From NCBI GenBank assembly GCA_012274445.1, contig JAAROD010000026.1:62001-126000 (forward strand): 64,000 nt of DNA, written 5' to 3'. Under the pieces are notes generated by a model. It saw only the letters and a list, made by a program, of their open reading frames with translations, was not told the DNA's origin and did no database searches. The stretch comes from Sclerotiophoma versabilis. Lineage: Eukaryota; Ascomycota; Dothideomycetes; Pleosporales; Didymellaceae. Below, piece after piece: positions 48,841-60,836 of this stretch. A program made the position numbers and the translations under genes. Position 1 is the stretch's first letter. Every line of letters begins with the position of its first letter.

Positions 48841-50696
48841 CCTTATAGGCAAGCTGCGCACACAGGCAAGCTGCGCGCTTTTACTTAGATTACACTAAAA
48901 CCTACCCTATTATAGCCTGTAACAACCTACTCTAACACTGTACAGAGCAGAACAACCTCTAATATTACTTAGAGACCTCTTCTACTTTATTCTTGCATGT
49001 TTATATATTGTGCCTAGTCTCTCTATACTGTCTATAGTGTTATTAGAAGAACTTAGCCCCTTTAGCGCGTACCCTCTTCTTCTACTTCTTACTATTACTA
49101 CATGCCTTAAACTTCTTAAGAGTAGTTATCTGCTAGCTCTCTTTAACTATAAAGGTCTCTTCTGCCTTAATTTACTTTCTTTTATATAATTTCTAGTATA
49201 AGGCAGCCTTATTTACTACTTAAAGCTTAGTAATCTTCTATTATACTAATACTAGCTTATACGCAATTATTACTACCCCCTTTAAGACCTTCTTAAACGC
49301 CTTAACTATAGAGGTAGGTAAGCTATCTATATACTTCTAAATTCTTGTCTTTATAAGTATTAATTATAACCTAAGTTCTAGAGTATTACTAGAGGTTTAT
49401 AACTGCTAAGGTGTGTTATTTATAGGGAGTTATAGTAATAGAGTACGCAGCTTTATATTAAGAGTTAATATAACCTATTCTAGGTTAAATAAAACTAGTC
49501 TAGCCTCTTAGAACTCTTCTTAGATATTACTAGAGATAAATAAAGCCTTAAAGGCTGCTATAAAGTATAGTAGGAACTTAACCTTTATAATATAGTTAAT
49601 CTAGTTATAGATATAGTTTTTAGCTTAGCACCTATACACCTTCTTTAAAGAAGTAAAACAACCTATATTAAGAGGCTATAGAAGGTGTAATAAGTAAATA
49701 GGTATATAGGTAGTAATAATCTTATTATTCTTATAGTATTACTAGAATATAAGTAAGTTATAGCTCTTATAGCTATTAATAACTAGTAGATAGTAGGCAC
49801 TAATAGTACGCTCCTTTATATGCGTATTAAAGTACTTTAGCTAGTTTAAACTAAGCTTATTAGTAGTTTAGCTATTATTAGAGACTTTAATTTTCTAATT
49901 CTATAGTAGGTCCCCCTCTTTATACTAGAAAGAGAGGTAGTAGCATACCTTAAAGATAATAAAGAGTAGAATAGCCTAACCTTTAGTATTAACACCTTAT
50001 ATAACTGTTGTCTACTCTCTATTACCTAGCTAAACTACTTTTAGCTATTCTTATTACTCTAAAGCTATAATAACTGCCTCTATTAATATAACACCTATTA
50101 TAAAGCTAGCCTTATTAAAGTTATAGATATTATTATTCTAGATACTATACTTAGCTTTAATATTAGCTACTAGGCTAAACTAGCTCTAGATTACTTTAGA
50201 ATCCTTATAAAGGGCTCTTTTATAGTTATATTTTTAATTAAACTTTACTATAAGCTCTAGTTAGCGCTTAATAAATATACTAGGCTAGTTTATACTAATA
50301 TAGCCTAGATTATACTTAGTATGCAAAGAATTAGCTATATTAGCTATAGCTGCAAGCCTTAGGGAAAATTCTTACGTAACTAGCTTAAGTATATACTTAA
50401 CAATTACCTACTTCTTAGTATTAGTTAGATTCTATAAGTTAGCTATAGTATTAGCGTATAAAGGTTATCTAGCGTGTTAGTTATATAGTATAGTTTTAGA
50501 GACCTTATAGATAGCTGTAGTGCGTTATAGAAAGAGCTTTACATCTCTTTTAAGAGCTTAAACTATAAGCTATATCTAAGCTTCTTTTAACATGTCTAGC
50601 TAGTACTATTATTAAGGTATTAGTAGGGGAGTAGTATTTTAGTATAGTCTTAGTAAAAGTGCGCAGCTTACCTATGTACACAGCTTACCTATAAGG
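48841..50696 (-). mobile_element. Second pogo-type element, inverted, nested in the first
   Basis: 1,856 bp with terminal inverted repeats starting CCTTATAGG and the TA duplication at 48839-48840 and 50697-50698. Transposase remnants read on the minus strand, RIP-degraded. Its 49488-50020 segment matches 1-545 of the window. Confidence 0.82.
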
Positions 50697-51480
50697 TATA
50701 TTATCTATAACTAGATTAACTATATTATAAAGGTTAAGTTTCTACTATACTTTATAGCAGCCTTTTAGGCTTTATTTACTTCTAGTAATATTTAAGAAGA
50801 GTTCTAAGGCACTAGCTTAGTTCTCTTTAACCTATAATAGGTTATAATAGACCTTAATATAAAGCTGTACACTCTATTACTATAACTACCTACTAATAAC
50901 GCACTCTAGTAGTTATAAACCTTAAGTAATACTTTAGAACTTAGGTTATAATTAATGCTTATAAAGGTAAGAATTTAGAGGTATATAGACAGTTTACTAA
51001 CTTCTATAGTTAAGGCGTTTAAAAAGGTTTTAAAGAAAGTAGTAATAATTATATATAAGCTAGTATTAGTATAATAGAAGATTACTAAGCTTTAAGTAGT
51101 AAATAAGGCTATTTTATACTAAAAAATTATATAAAAGAAAGTAAGTTAAAGTATAAGAGACTCTTATAGTTAAGAAGGGCTAGTAAATAACTACTCTAAA
51201 GGAGTTTAGGGCGCGTAGTAATAGTAAGAAGTAGAAGAAGAAGAGAGTACGCGCTAAAGGGGCTAGGTCCTTCTAACAACACTATAGACAGTGCAGAGAA
51301 ACTAGGCACAACGCGCAAACATGCAAGAATAAAGTAGAAGAGGTTTCTAAGTAATATTATAGGTTGTTCTGCCCTGTGCAGTGCTAAAGTAGGTTGTTTT
51401 AGGCTATAATAGGGCTGGTTTTAGTGTAGTCTTAGTAAAAGCATACTGCTTGCCTGTGTGCGCTGCTTGCCTATACAGTA

Positions 51481-52131
51481 TGTTAATTCTTATTAATTAT
51501 AATAATATAACTTTAAAGCACATTAAGCACAAAAATGTTAATAGAAAGTAAATATAATAACTAAGAGTTAATACAATACTATAAGATATACTAATATAGA
51601 GAAAAATTAATAGATATTTAAGATCTATCTTTACTCTAGTTACTATAGGCTTGCTATTTTAACTGCAGGAAAAGTATATAAAGATATAAAATAGAAAGTC
51701 TTTATGTTAAAGCATATAAGAATATTAACACGTTCTATAATGGGTATTGTAGTTATTCGTTGAGGTATGTGATCGTTGGTGAAGATGCGCAAACATTGCG
51801 TCTAGAGGTGGTGCTGAAGCCTACAGTAGAGTTAGTTGAACGATTGCGAGAGTAACCAAAATAACGCAGTGTACTCCGAGGAGTAGGCGATCAAGGCTGC
51901 TGACTTTGTGGGAATGATTCATGGGGATTCCGCGAGACCCGTCCGTCTACACATCACCGGAGAAGCGAACGCTACGCGAAGACGGTCAAACATTCCGCGA
52001 TTGACCAAGAGTCAAGCTGTAGAAGTCTTTAGAAATACGGCCATGCTCAGTGGCTCTAAAACAACGATCTGGAATGGCAAGAGCGGCTGTACCCATGATG
52101 TTGGCCGTGGTCCAATTTCCAAAAGATACAT
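51481..52131. other. Island edge and 3' flank of the dehydratase gene
   Basis: TA-rich to about 51730, then ordinary composition. Short frames here, including the plus-strand frame 51908-52279 overlapping the dehydratase 3' end, show no family signal. Confidence 0.45.
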
Positions 52132-55070
52132 CTACCATGCTAATACTTCCTGCCTTTCCGCGTGTACCCTGTTCAAAACCACATCTACAAGAGGTGTAGT
52201 CGATGCAGTGTTCCTACACAACATCTCAAACACACTGTTACCAAACTTCCTGAACGATTCCGGCAGTCCGCGATTTTGAATCAATTTCACCTCCATCTCG
52301 TCCAAACTGAAAGGAAATGCTCTTCCCTCGATATATATCAACCGGCTAGTTATATCAACACAGATGTCAGTTCCTGTCTGCGCAAGTCGATAGAAGTCCT
52401 CGTCCAAAATGGTGAGGGCAAGCAAGCCGATGGTGGGCGCGTTGCGGCCGAAGATGAATGAGAATGTTTTGGCGATTACACACTCCACACCGAGTCCTAT
52501 TTTTCGATTGGGGTTAGAAGCGGCTCTCCAATGATAGGGGGTAAACCTAAAGAGAACGCACCTTTCAAAGCCCTGGCGGCTTCTTCACGCGACGATCCGC
52601 AGCCGAAGGCTTTCTCACCGACAACCACTCTCGTTCCCGACTTGACACTTTCACGGAAGTCAGGCTGTACAAATTCAAAGCAATGTGAACCGAGCTCTTC
52701 GTCAGTACCCGAGGTACAAAATGAGGCTGGGATGATCTGTGAGCAGAGGTTAGTGCATGCAGTAGCGGAATTTACAGGCCAAAGTCTCTTACTGCATCAG
52801 TGTCAACAAAATCTCCCATCCGATAAACTTTGCTTTGCACTGCCATTACAGGAATTATTGAGCTACTCTCTGGAGACTTGGTAGCATCAGCACTGGGAAC
52901 GAGTGCACTCGTTAGGGCGTTGGCGAAGTTCGGCTCTACGGTGTTCATCTCTGTGGGTGTTTGTGCAAGGATCTTTGTGGGACTTATTTTCACCGGCTTG
53001 GTCTCGCATCCCTTGCGCCATTGGCGACAGTTTTCCAGGCAACTAACATATTCGTCGTTTGAGACATCTTTAAGTAAGTCTCGTGGGTCTATCAATGTCA
53101 TGCCAAATGACGATGCTGCGACGGTTGCAGCTGAGCAAATATGGCCAACGGCGCCTGTGGGGTGTAAGTTGGAATAACAGAGATCTGCATTGGATAGCAC
53201 AGGAGGAGAACAAGCACACACACCTTTGCCCATGCGATTTTTGAAATTCCGGTTCTGAGAGGACAGCCAGTTAGAGCCCTGCTCAGCAACATCCGCCCCG
53301 ATTCCCAAGCAGAGGCTGCACCCTGGGGCCGGCCGTTCAAAACCCGCCTCATCAAAGATGTCAAGCAACCCAAGTTTCTTGAGGTTTCTCACAATAGGCA
53401 TACTTCCAGGAACAACAACCCGTCGACCCTTGGTGATGGGAAGTCCTCTCTTCAAGCCAGCTCGGAGAACCAAGGCTGCGAGAACTAGGTCTTCTTCGGT
53501 CGTAGTACAAGCTCCGATGAAACAACCATCAAAATGCATTCCCAGCTTATGCGAGACAGGGTATACGTCATCCGGAGAAGGATAGATAGCGATGAAAGAC
53601 TCCACTTCACTGAGATCTATCGTGAACTTGGCGGAGTATATAGCGTCGTCGTCCGGTCGGAAATATAGAGAGTTGGACTTGTACATCTTGCGCTTTCGAC
53701 CATCGATAAAGTCGCGAGTAACTTCATCCGGCAAAAACACACCGGTAATAGCTCCGAGTTCCTGTTCGGCACTCATTAGCGTACAGCCATCATCGAGTGT
53801 CATTGCCCAACTTACAGTGCACATGTTTGTAATAGCAAATCGAGCATCGCAAGACAATGCACGAGCGCTGGGCCCGCCAAACTCGATGATTCGGTCAGCT
53901 GCATGTGTGTTCCTCTTGAGCTGCTTGAGGATCGAAAGCACCACATCTTTGCCACGAATATACCACTCTGGCTCGCCGACGAAGTCAATGCGAATTGATT
54001 CTGGGATCTTGAACCATGTCTGTCCAGTAACAAGGCCCATCATTACGTCACCAGCACCTAAGCCTATTGCGAGACAGCTCACTGCGCCGCCGGAACAGGT
54101 GTGTGAGTCGGAACCCAGGACCAGCATGCCCGGTTCGGCTCTCTCTCTGACAAATTCCGTATGCAAAATGGTGTACTGTAGCCACAAGTTTTAGCCTTCA
54201 GTAGATCGTTCTTCCCATATTCAGAATGGCGGATATCTTACGTTGAGACCCTGATTCTCCGTCATCTTAAGGTCTTTCTTTGCACTCTGCAGCCCTTGAA
54301 CGAACCCCTTCACGCGATCCTCACCGTAGTTGCGCGGATCCACAACATGGTCGCCCGCGAGCCAGAAACGGTCGTTACGCCATGCACGCGGTGCTTGACC
54401 CACAGCAGACATGCTCTTCTTCATGCCCATCCACGTGACTTCGCTTGCAATGACCCAGTCGATCGCGACGCGCACGAGATCACCAGTCCGTACTCCGCAC
54501 TCGCTGGCACCAGAAAGTGCATGATGCGCAAAGATCTTCTCCGTAAGCGTCATTGGGCGGGTACCCGGTGCTATAAACTTTAGGGGCTGAACAGATGGAA
54601 GTGATGCGGAATCAACGGCTGCCAGCCATGCATCGACCAAGAACTCGATATTATCGAGGTCCTGAGAGGTTGTGTCCCTCCATGTCATTCTGAATAGACC
54701 GAGACCCCCCAGGTCCGTGTCTGTTGTGCACAGGTCGCTCACATGCGAGATCGCTTGCGATTCGGGTATGGCGCCTTTTTGACTGAGGGTCGAGGCGATA
54801 TGGCGAAGAAACTCTTCGACTGTGGAGAAACTCTTATGGAAGGAAGCTATAGATGCGAATGTAAGTCAGCGGCAGTTTGACAAAGGAACTCAAATATATA
54901 CCTGCATTCAAAAAGGAGGATGTATCAATACGTAAATTCCGAGATTTCTCCAAGATCTGTAGTACTTTTTGAGCACACTTGAATGCATTGTCGTCTGTCA
55001 TGGCTGTAGGTATCCGTCTTTCAACTCCGGGAGGATCTGACAATTTGATACCGTGCAAGATTCGAGGCAA
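52132..55070 (-). CDS. Fused 3-isopropylmalate dehydratase-like protein (LeuC + LeuD, aconitase superfamily)
   Basis: Six exons: 54902-55070, 54242-54846, 53224-54175, 52793-53154, 52562-52736, 52132-52496. The five GT-AG introns are 55, 66, 69, 56 and 65 bp; the 69-bp intron is in frame but interrupts a conserved motif, so it must be removed. They sum to 875 codons plus stop. It should isomerise a 2-alkylmalate to the 3-alkylmalate using a 4Fe-4S cluster. LeuC part from about residue 155: G-S-D-S-H-T motif, and cluster cysteines in G-A-C-T and G-C-S-L-C-L-G. LeuD part near the C terminus: G-D-F-V-D-T-D-A-I and G-C-G-S-S-R-E. The first 150 residues are extra and unrecognised. It shares a divergent promoter with the LeuA-like gene. 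HtyD of homotyrosine synthesis has this role; the substrate here is inferred. Confidence 0.88.
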
Positions 55071-55438
55071 TGTATGTTGAATTGCGAATTACAAAAGTAG
55101 CCGGGGTGTCAGTGGTGCAGTTCGGTTGTTACAGCTAGCTGACAGACATCCTCACATCAGCAGACCTTCTGTGACATGACAAATCTGAGCAACTTCAAGA
55201 AACCCATCACCTCATCACTTACGTCGCTTTTGCACTCCAAGAGAGAAACACTGTGACAGTCATCGAGGGTTTGCTATTAATGATAACCACATTATGTTCA
55301 TCGCAGTACTTGTGATATAGTCACCCTGAGCACCTGTTAGTTTCGACTCATCAATCCTGCTATATCTTTATTGAATCTTTCTCCTGCTTAATAAAGTTTC
55401 CCCAGTCTTCAACTCGAAAAACACTTCGAAACTTTACA
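55071..55438. promoter_or_regulatory. Shared divergent promoter of the LeuCD-like and LeuA-like genes
   Basis: 368 bp between the two start codons, so the genes are probably co-regulated. A CTATATC element lies near 55361, and a CT-rich stretch precedes the LeuA ATG. I found no convincing copy of the TOX box ATCTCNCGNA. Confidence 0.6.
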
Positions 55439-57349
55439 ATGGCTCGCTTTTGTGCTGGCGGTCACGATATATCAACCAAGTATGGTAATCGCCTGCCGGC
55501 AAGTCCGAGCTTGCCCGATCGCAAGTGGCCTTCCAATACATTGAAGAAAGCACCCGCATACATGGCTGTTGACCTTAGAGACGGAAACCAGTCTCTGCCC
55601 AACCCTATGGTACATGCATTGTTACAAGAAATTTATCTTGTTTGCTAACGACTGAGGACAGACTTTTACTCAGCGAGTGGAAATGTTCAAGCTCCTGGTC
55701 GAAATTGGCTTCAAGGAAATTGAAGTAGCATTCCCATGTTCTTGCAAAACCGATTACGACTTCGTGCGCCACCTTGTTGAGACGAAAGGACTCGTTCCAG
55801 ATGATGTTACTTTGCAAGTGATCACGCCTTGCAGGGAGGATGCTATCAAGACCGCTGTAGAGAGCCTTCGCGGAGCAAAGAAGGGGATCATAATGACGTA
55901 CATGGCCAGCAGCGATAATCTGCGTGAGGTCATGCTTCGTCTCAGCGAAGACGAATGGATTGCCCGCGCTAAGAGAGTCACGTCGTACGCGCGCTCCATG
56001 ATAGCACAAGATACTAGCGGAACTCAGTGGACATACAATTTCGGCTTCGAAGACTTCGCTAACGCCCGCCCCGAGGCAGTGCTTCGATGCGCAGAGGTGG
56101 TAATCAACGAATGGGACCCCTCGCCTGAGCGACCTATGATCCTCGGCGTGGCAGCCAGTGTTGAGGTCTCTACTCCCAACGTCTTTGCCGATCAGGTTGA
56201 GTACTTTCTACGAAACGTTCCTCAGCGATCTGATTTCCGGCTTACGGTTCACACACACAATGACCGCGGCGGCGCTGTTGCAACTGCTGAGCTAGCATGT
56301 CTAGCAGGTGCAGACCGTGTTGAAGGCTGCTTGTTTGGCAATGGAGAGCGGGCAGGCAACATGGATACTGTCGTCTTCGGGCTGAACCTGCTTACGTCAG
56401 GCATTGATCCAGGTCTCAATTTCTCGAACCTAGACAACATAAGGGCTGTTTACGAAGGCATCTCCAAGCTGCCCGTACACCCGCGTACACCATACTCTGG
56501 TGAGTTTTACTTTCGCGCCTTTAGTGGGGCACATCAGGATGCGATTACCAAAGGGCTGAAGACTCGCGGAGCTGGGTCCGCAGGAGATGTGATGGGACTA
56601 CCAACATGGCCAGCATGGCGCGTTCCATATCTGCCTTTCGACCCCGCAGACGTTGGGCGTTCCCTTGATTGTGTCGTTGGGATCAACAGCCAGAGTGGGA
56701 AAGGCGGTATTGCCTGGATGCTTGCAAACGGTGTCGGTCTCGACGTTCCTGCAGATCTTGCTCGTTCATTCTCCAAGATCGTCAAGGAGAAGTCAGATCG
56801 CGCAAATCGCAGCATCGGGATGGAAGAACTATGTATTGATTTCATTAGCGCATATTACGTGGACAAGTTGTCCGGCGCTGCGAAAATCCGACTCTGCGGC
56901 AAGTTTGGCTCCACATCTGGCATCGAGCAAGTCCTGGCGATAATAGAAAGATCGGATGAAAAGCCTGAGACTGTGTTGGCCCACCTGTTCTCGCTTCCGA
57001 TACCAAGTGTGACGATTGAGCAACAAGAACTGATTGGTGCGTCAATCTCAGGCCGATATGCCGCATATGCTATGGTAGAGAGTGAGGGGTGGACCGAAGC
57101 AGTGTGGGGCGTAGGTATCGGGAGCGGGGAAAAGGAATCTGCTGCACGTGCTATCATCTCAGCATTAGTCGTGAGTACTATCTTGGTTTCCAACCTTTGT
57201 GCGCAGTGTTGACTTCTGAAATTCAGGTCCATGACGAACTTGTAACACTATCCACTGCTGATGTTAGCAGTCTCTCCCCAAAGATAGAGAAGGAGACTTT
57301 GCGGATAGATGCTACACCTGTGCCGCAAATTTTCAATGTCCACAGTTGA
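55439..57349 (+). CDS. 2-isopropylmalate synthase-like protein (LeuA family)
   Basis: Exons 55439-55609, 55662-57170 and 57227-57349, introns 52 and 56 bp; 600 aa, normal for fungal LeuA. It condenses acetyl-CoA with a 2-oxo acid. DRE-TIM barrel motifs: D-L-R-D-G-N-Q at 45-51 (catalytic Arg, metal Asp), H254-T-H256-N metal site, and G-N-G-E-R-A-G-N. The C-terminal LeuA regulatory-type domain is present (W-G-V-G-I-G-S-G-E) but the usual Ser/Thr-rich leucine-binding segment is altered (reads G-A-S-I-S-G), so leucine feedback may be lost (inference). Context with LeuCD, LeuB and a TOXE-type regulator suggests 4-hydroxyphenylpyruvate- or phenylpyruvate-type substrates, like HtyA, over leucine. 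Confidence 0.92.
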
Positions 57350-57932
57350 AGTGGCTCTATATTACTTGTTTGGGTTTTGGTTGCGTAGCAATGGTTGTTT
57401 CAATTAAATTGGATGCTCGCCGCTGCCCCCGGGGCATTACAGGTACTCTGCAAGAGACGCACCCACGCTCTCCATCTTGAATTCTACACAATGGTGGTTT
57501 ATTCTTTGCGCTACCGCCGGCAATTGACTAGGCTAGAACTTGTTATAGAGTTGCATCGCAAATGCCCAACCCTTGGACTGCGAAGCGTCCGGATAACACC
57601 CGTTCCAGGTGGGGGTCGGAAATAATAGAGCCTATATTAGCTAGTGACATGGATAGATATCGGCGCCGGAACATCGCGGATATCGTGAACGCTGTAGTTG
57701 CTCATCATACCAATTACAACATCTAGCTTTAATCTGAACAAGATTGGAGCCCATTGCACCACGCGACGTGTCCGTGTCGAATGGTTCTGACTCAGGCTCA
57801 GGTTCCATCTTAGTGACGGGGCTCTGTGAAATCTACTGCGTCGCTCTTGAGAGATAACGCTATATCAGGCCTTGTCAGAACCTCGAAAGAACTGGCAATT
57901 ATTCTGTTACCATTAACTAGGTACTATCTATC
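57350..57932. other. Intergenic region between convergent LeuA-like and LeuB-like genes
   Basis: 583 bp holding both 3' flanks. One 76-codon frame (57395-57625) has no family signal. No terminator motif is assigned. Confidence 0.5.
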
Positions 57933-59352
57933 TCAATGTGCGTAGCCATTCAAATATCGCTTCTCCAAAGCTGCCACCACAGCATCTCCAAATTTTGAAG
58001 TAGATGAGTTCCCACCCAAGTCTCTCGTCCGAACGCCGGATTCCAATGTGTTTTGGACGGCTGTTTCGATGGCCTCGGCAGCATCTGTCAAATTAAGCGA
58101 GTACCGAAACATTAGAGCAACAGATAGAATCATCCCTGCTGGATTCACAACGTTCTTGCCCGCGATGTCCGGAGCGCTGCCTGAGAGGGACAGGTAAGCT
58201 CATACAACGGGATTGGAAAAAGAAACCTACCATGGATCGGCTCGTAAAGACCGCGCACGTTGCTACCGCCGCGAAGGTCGCGGAGACCATGTGCGCACAG
58301 ACTAGCACTAGGGAGCAAGCCTAGACTTCCTGGTATCGCACTTGCCTGGTCGCTAATAATGTCGCCAAACATGTTGCTGGTGAGGACTACTCCATTTAGT
58401 CTTGTCGGGCTGCTTGCCATGACCATCGAAGCGCTATCAATAAGCATATGCTCCAACTTCAACTGAGGAAACTCCTTTCCTATAACCTCCGTTACCACTC
58501 CACGCCAGAATCGGCCACATGCCGCAAGCACGTTTGCCTTGTCGAGGCTGACAATTGGCCGAGGAGGGTTCGAGGCCATCGCCAACGTTCCGGCCAATCG
58601 TGCAACTCGCTCCACTTCCCAGCGTGTGTAAGTCTCTGTATCAGAAGCCCAGTCCAGGTTTTCGTGTTCTCTTCGATCGCCAAAATAAACACCGCCAGTA
58701 AGCTCACGAAGTATAATGATGTCAGTTCCGGAGCATCTATCCGGCTTCAAGGATGAGAGCTCTACAAGCGAAGGGGCGGCGAAGTTCACAGGTCGCAAGT
58801 TGCCAAAGGCATCTAGTGCCTTACGCAGATCACCCAAGCCCCACTCCACAGGAACCTTATTCTTCGCCCACTTCTGTACGATCCCTGTTAGCCGTTGAGC
58901 CGCTCATGTGCAGATCTGAGAAAGCTCACTGGGCCTCCGACGGCGCCGAGCAACACGGCATCCGCAGATGTCGCATCAGCGAGCGCGTCTTTGGTAATTG
59001 ACACGCCATATTCATCATAAGCTGACTAAGATGAAGAATTAGTGTCTAAGGAAAAAGAGGGGGTATGCGCAAGTATTGACCCACACCGCCGATTTTGTGG
59101 TACTGGAGATTTAGCCGCAAAGATCCATGCTGTCGTTCAATTTCCTTGAGTACCTATGGCTTGTTGAGCGGCTGTCCCAATCTAACAGTGATTCTCGGCG
59201 GTAAATATTCTCGGACAAGTACCGACCTTGATGCCCTCACGCATGACCTATTGAAACTCTTAGTTATAAGGTGACATGGGATGGTCACGACTGCCTACCT
59301 CGGGACCTGCATAATCTCCCTCAAAGACGATAATGTTATGTTCGATGCTCAT
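57933..59352 (-). CDS. 3-isopropylmalate dehydrogenase-like protein (LeuB family)
   Basis: Six exons: 59299-59352, 59227-59247, 59087-59153, 58930-59021, 58231-58873, 57933-58180; introns of 51, 73, 65, 56 and 50 bp. They close to 374 aa, the family length. The second exon is only 21 bp and supplies seven residues between G-P-E and V-L-K. It oxidatively decarboxylates a 3-alkylmalate with NAD+. Seen: G-D-Y-A-G-P-E near the N terminus, G-G-P-K-W, catalytic Y141 in T-G-G-V-Y-F-G and K190 in D-K-A-N-V-L, metal Asp D224, D249 and D253, and E-P-I-H-G-S-A-P-D-I-A-G. One oddity is S-D-Q-A-S where S-D-E-A-S is usual. Likely partner of the neighbouring LeuA- and LeuCD-like enzymes. Confidence 0.9.
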
Positions 59353-59726
59353 CGCAGCTTTCGCCCGTAAAATGGAATTGGATGGTCTCCGTTGCGAAGT
59401 GAGGACTGTTAGCAACCGCTCAGCAATCCTACTTGTAGTGTACGAGTGCTGAATCTAATTTCCAATAGGGGATTAGTACATATTCAACCCGAAGATGATT
59501 CAGCGTTCTTCTAGAGATGACCAAGCCTGATGCAAGTCCGTCATGGGATGGTAATGTGCTACTGGGCATGGTGATAAATTCCGTCACATCAGATAATCAC
59601 TAAGTATAATGATATTGTATGGACATTGATGCGGCAAGCCCTAATGAATGTACCATTAAATTGAAGCTATTGTGATGACTCCCATAAAAATTATCGTTTA
59701 TCCGAAGCCATTACACTCCGCTGATC
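59353..59726. other. LeuB-like promoter and 3' flank of the transcription factor
   Basis: 374 bp. Both neighbours are on the minus strand, so this holds the LeuB-like promoter. No gene, and no clear regulatory motif. Confidence 0.5.
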
Positions 59727-60836
59727 TTATCTACTGCTCGCATTGACATCTGCCCCATACTCTAATAACAATTCAACAATCTCGCACTTGCCCTGCAAAG
59801 CCGCTGTATGGATCAAAGTCCTCCCTTTGCTGTCTCTTTTGTTGACACAGTGCTTCAAAATACCCTGGTTTGGAGATTTCTCACTTGCCTCTCTGCACCA
59901 TTCAAGCAACGTTCTGAGCATAGTGACGTCTGCATGTGCAGCCGCTTTCTCGAACAGATCCTGACCCGATCTATTGACAACTCTGATATCTGCCCCTAAG
60001 CCCAATAGCGCTAGAGCAAGCGCTGAGTCGTCCTTTTCAACAGAAATCATGAGTGCGCTTCTTCCGTGTTTATCTACTTTTTCTAAATCAGCGCCCTTGG
60101 CAGCAAGTAGCTTGACCATCTTGGTATCACTGCGTAATGCGGCTGCAAGCAAAGGGTTGCAACCATCGTCGTCCTGGCCGGACTCTTCTGAAGTACTGAC
60201 TCTAGACCCTTGACAAAAGATCGTGTTGGGAGATGGAGTGAACACGGACGTAGCATCCGAGCTCTTCGTAGAGACAGGAGTTGCCGCAGCTTTTTCGAAA
60301 GCATTTGGGCTTAGAGGCTGAATGGTACCATACTGTTATATAGTTAGATTGGAACTGAAACTGAGGCAATATCAGTCACCATCTGAGTCTCATTCCCGAA
60401 CTCTAGTGGGGCCTCTGCGGAAAAGCTTTCTGCTTGACAATCGTTAAGGTACCTAACATCCTCACTCGGACTTAAGGCGGCATTTTGACGATTCAAAGTG
60501 GTCGCATCTAGAGCTGAGTGGCTCTGTGGGGTCATTTCGGGGAAAAGAAAGTCCCCCGAAGAGAGGTTGTCGAAACTGCCCGTATTCAGGAGCCCTAGAA
60601 GGCTCTGACCTATTGCTGGCGACATTTGAGTAGTCATATCTAGTATCGTCTCGGCAGCTTCTAAACGGCGGCGCTGGCGATCACCTGTATTGGCGCTTGT
60701 ATGAGTCTTCAACTATCGTCTTCAACTTTAAATATAGCAAGTCATCCTTACGGTAGTTGCGTTGAGCGACCCTGTTTTGGGCCTTTCTTCTTTCGCTATT
60801 GTCGAGTATGTGCGACCATTGACTTCGTGTAGGCAT
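59727..60836 (-). CDS. bZIP-basic-region plus ankyrin-repeat transcription factor (TOXE-like)
   Basis: Exons 60752-60836, 60380-60684 and 59727-60332; introns 67 and 47 bp, the latter with a CTAAC branch site; 331 aa. The basic DNA-binding region lies at about 15-29 and has the bZIP N-x7-R signature (N21, R29). No heptad leucines follow. A low-complexity middle leads to four ankyrin-type units from roughly residue 195 to the end. This basic-plus-ankyrin layout is that of TOXE of the HC-toxin cluster and related cluster-specific activators. It sits inside the Leu-type block, so it probably switches on these genes. The Met at 60836 is chosen because it begins the conserved segment; an in-frame Met at 60869 is also possible. 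Confidence 0.88.

Larger units (their letters stand above)
47258..51478 (+). mobile_element. Pogo-type element split by a solo LTR and by a second pogo
   Basis: Matching terminal inverted repeats lie at 47258 and 51478 between TA dinucleotides (47256-47257, 51479-51480). The left part carries a start resembling the M-P-P pogo transposase N terminus. Coding remnants continue from 47973 to 48836 and resume at 50701, ending in a zinc-knuckle-like tail near 51270-51340. Removing the two guests and their target duplications leaves about 1.86 kb, the length of a single pogo element. RIP stops are frequent. Confidence 0.8.

Noticed and set aside
51908..52279. 123-aa plus-strand ORF before the dehydratase gene
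   Set aside because: It partly overlaps the LeuD-like 3' exon in antisense and has no recognisable domain.
53155..53223. Reading the 69-bp in-frame segment as coding sequence
   Set aside because: It has donor and acceptor signals and would insert 23 residues into a conserved aconitase-family motif; treated as an intron.
53592..54194. 200-aa plus-strand ORF opposite the dehydratase gene
   Set aside because: The opposite strand carries the conserved aconitase-family motifs, so this frame is its complement.
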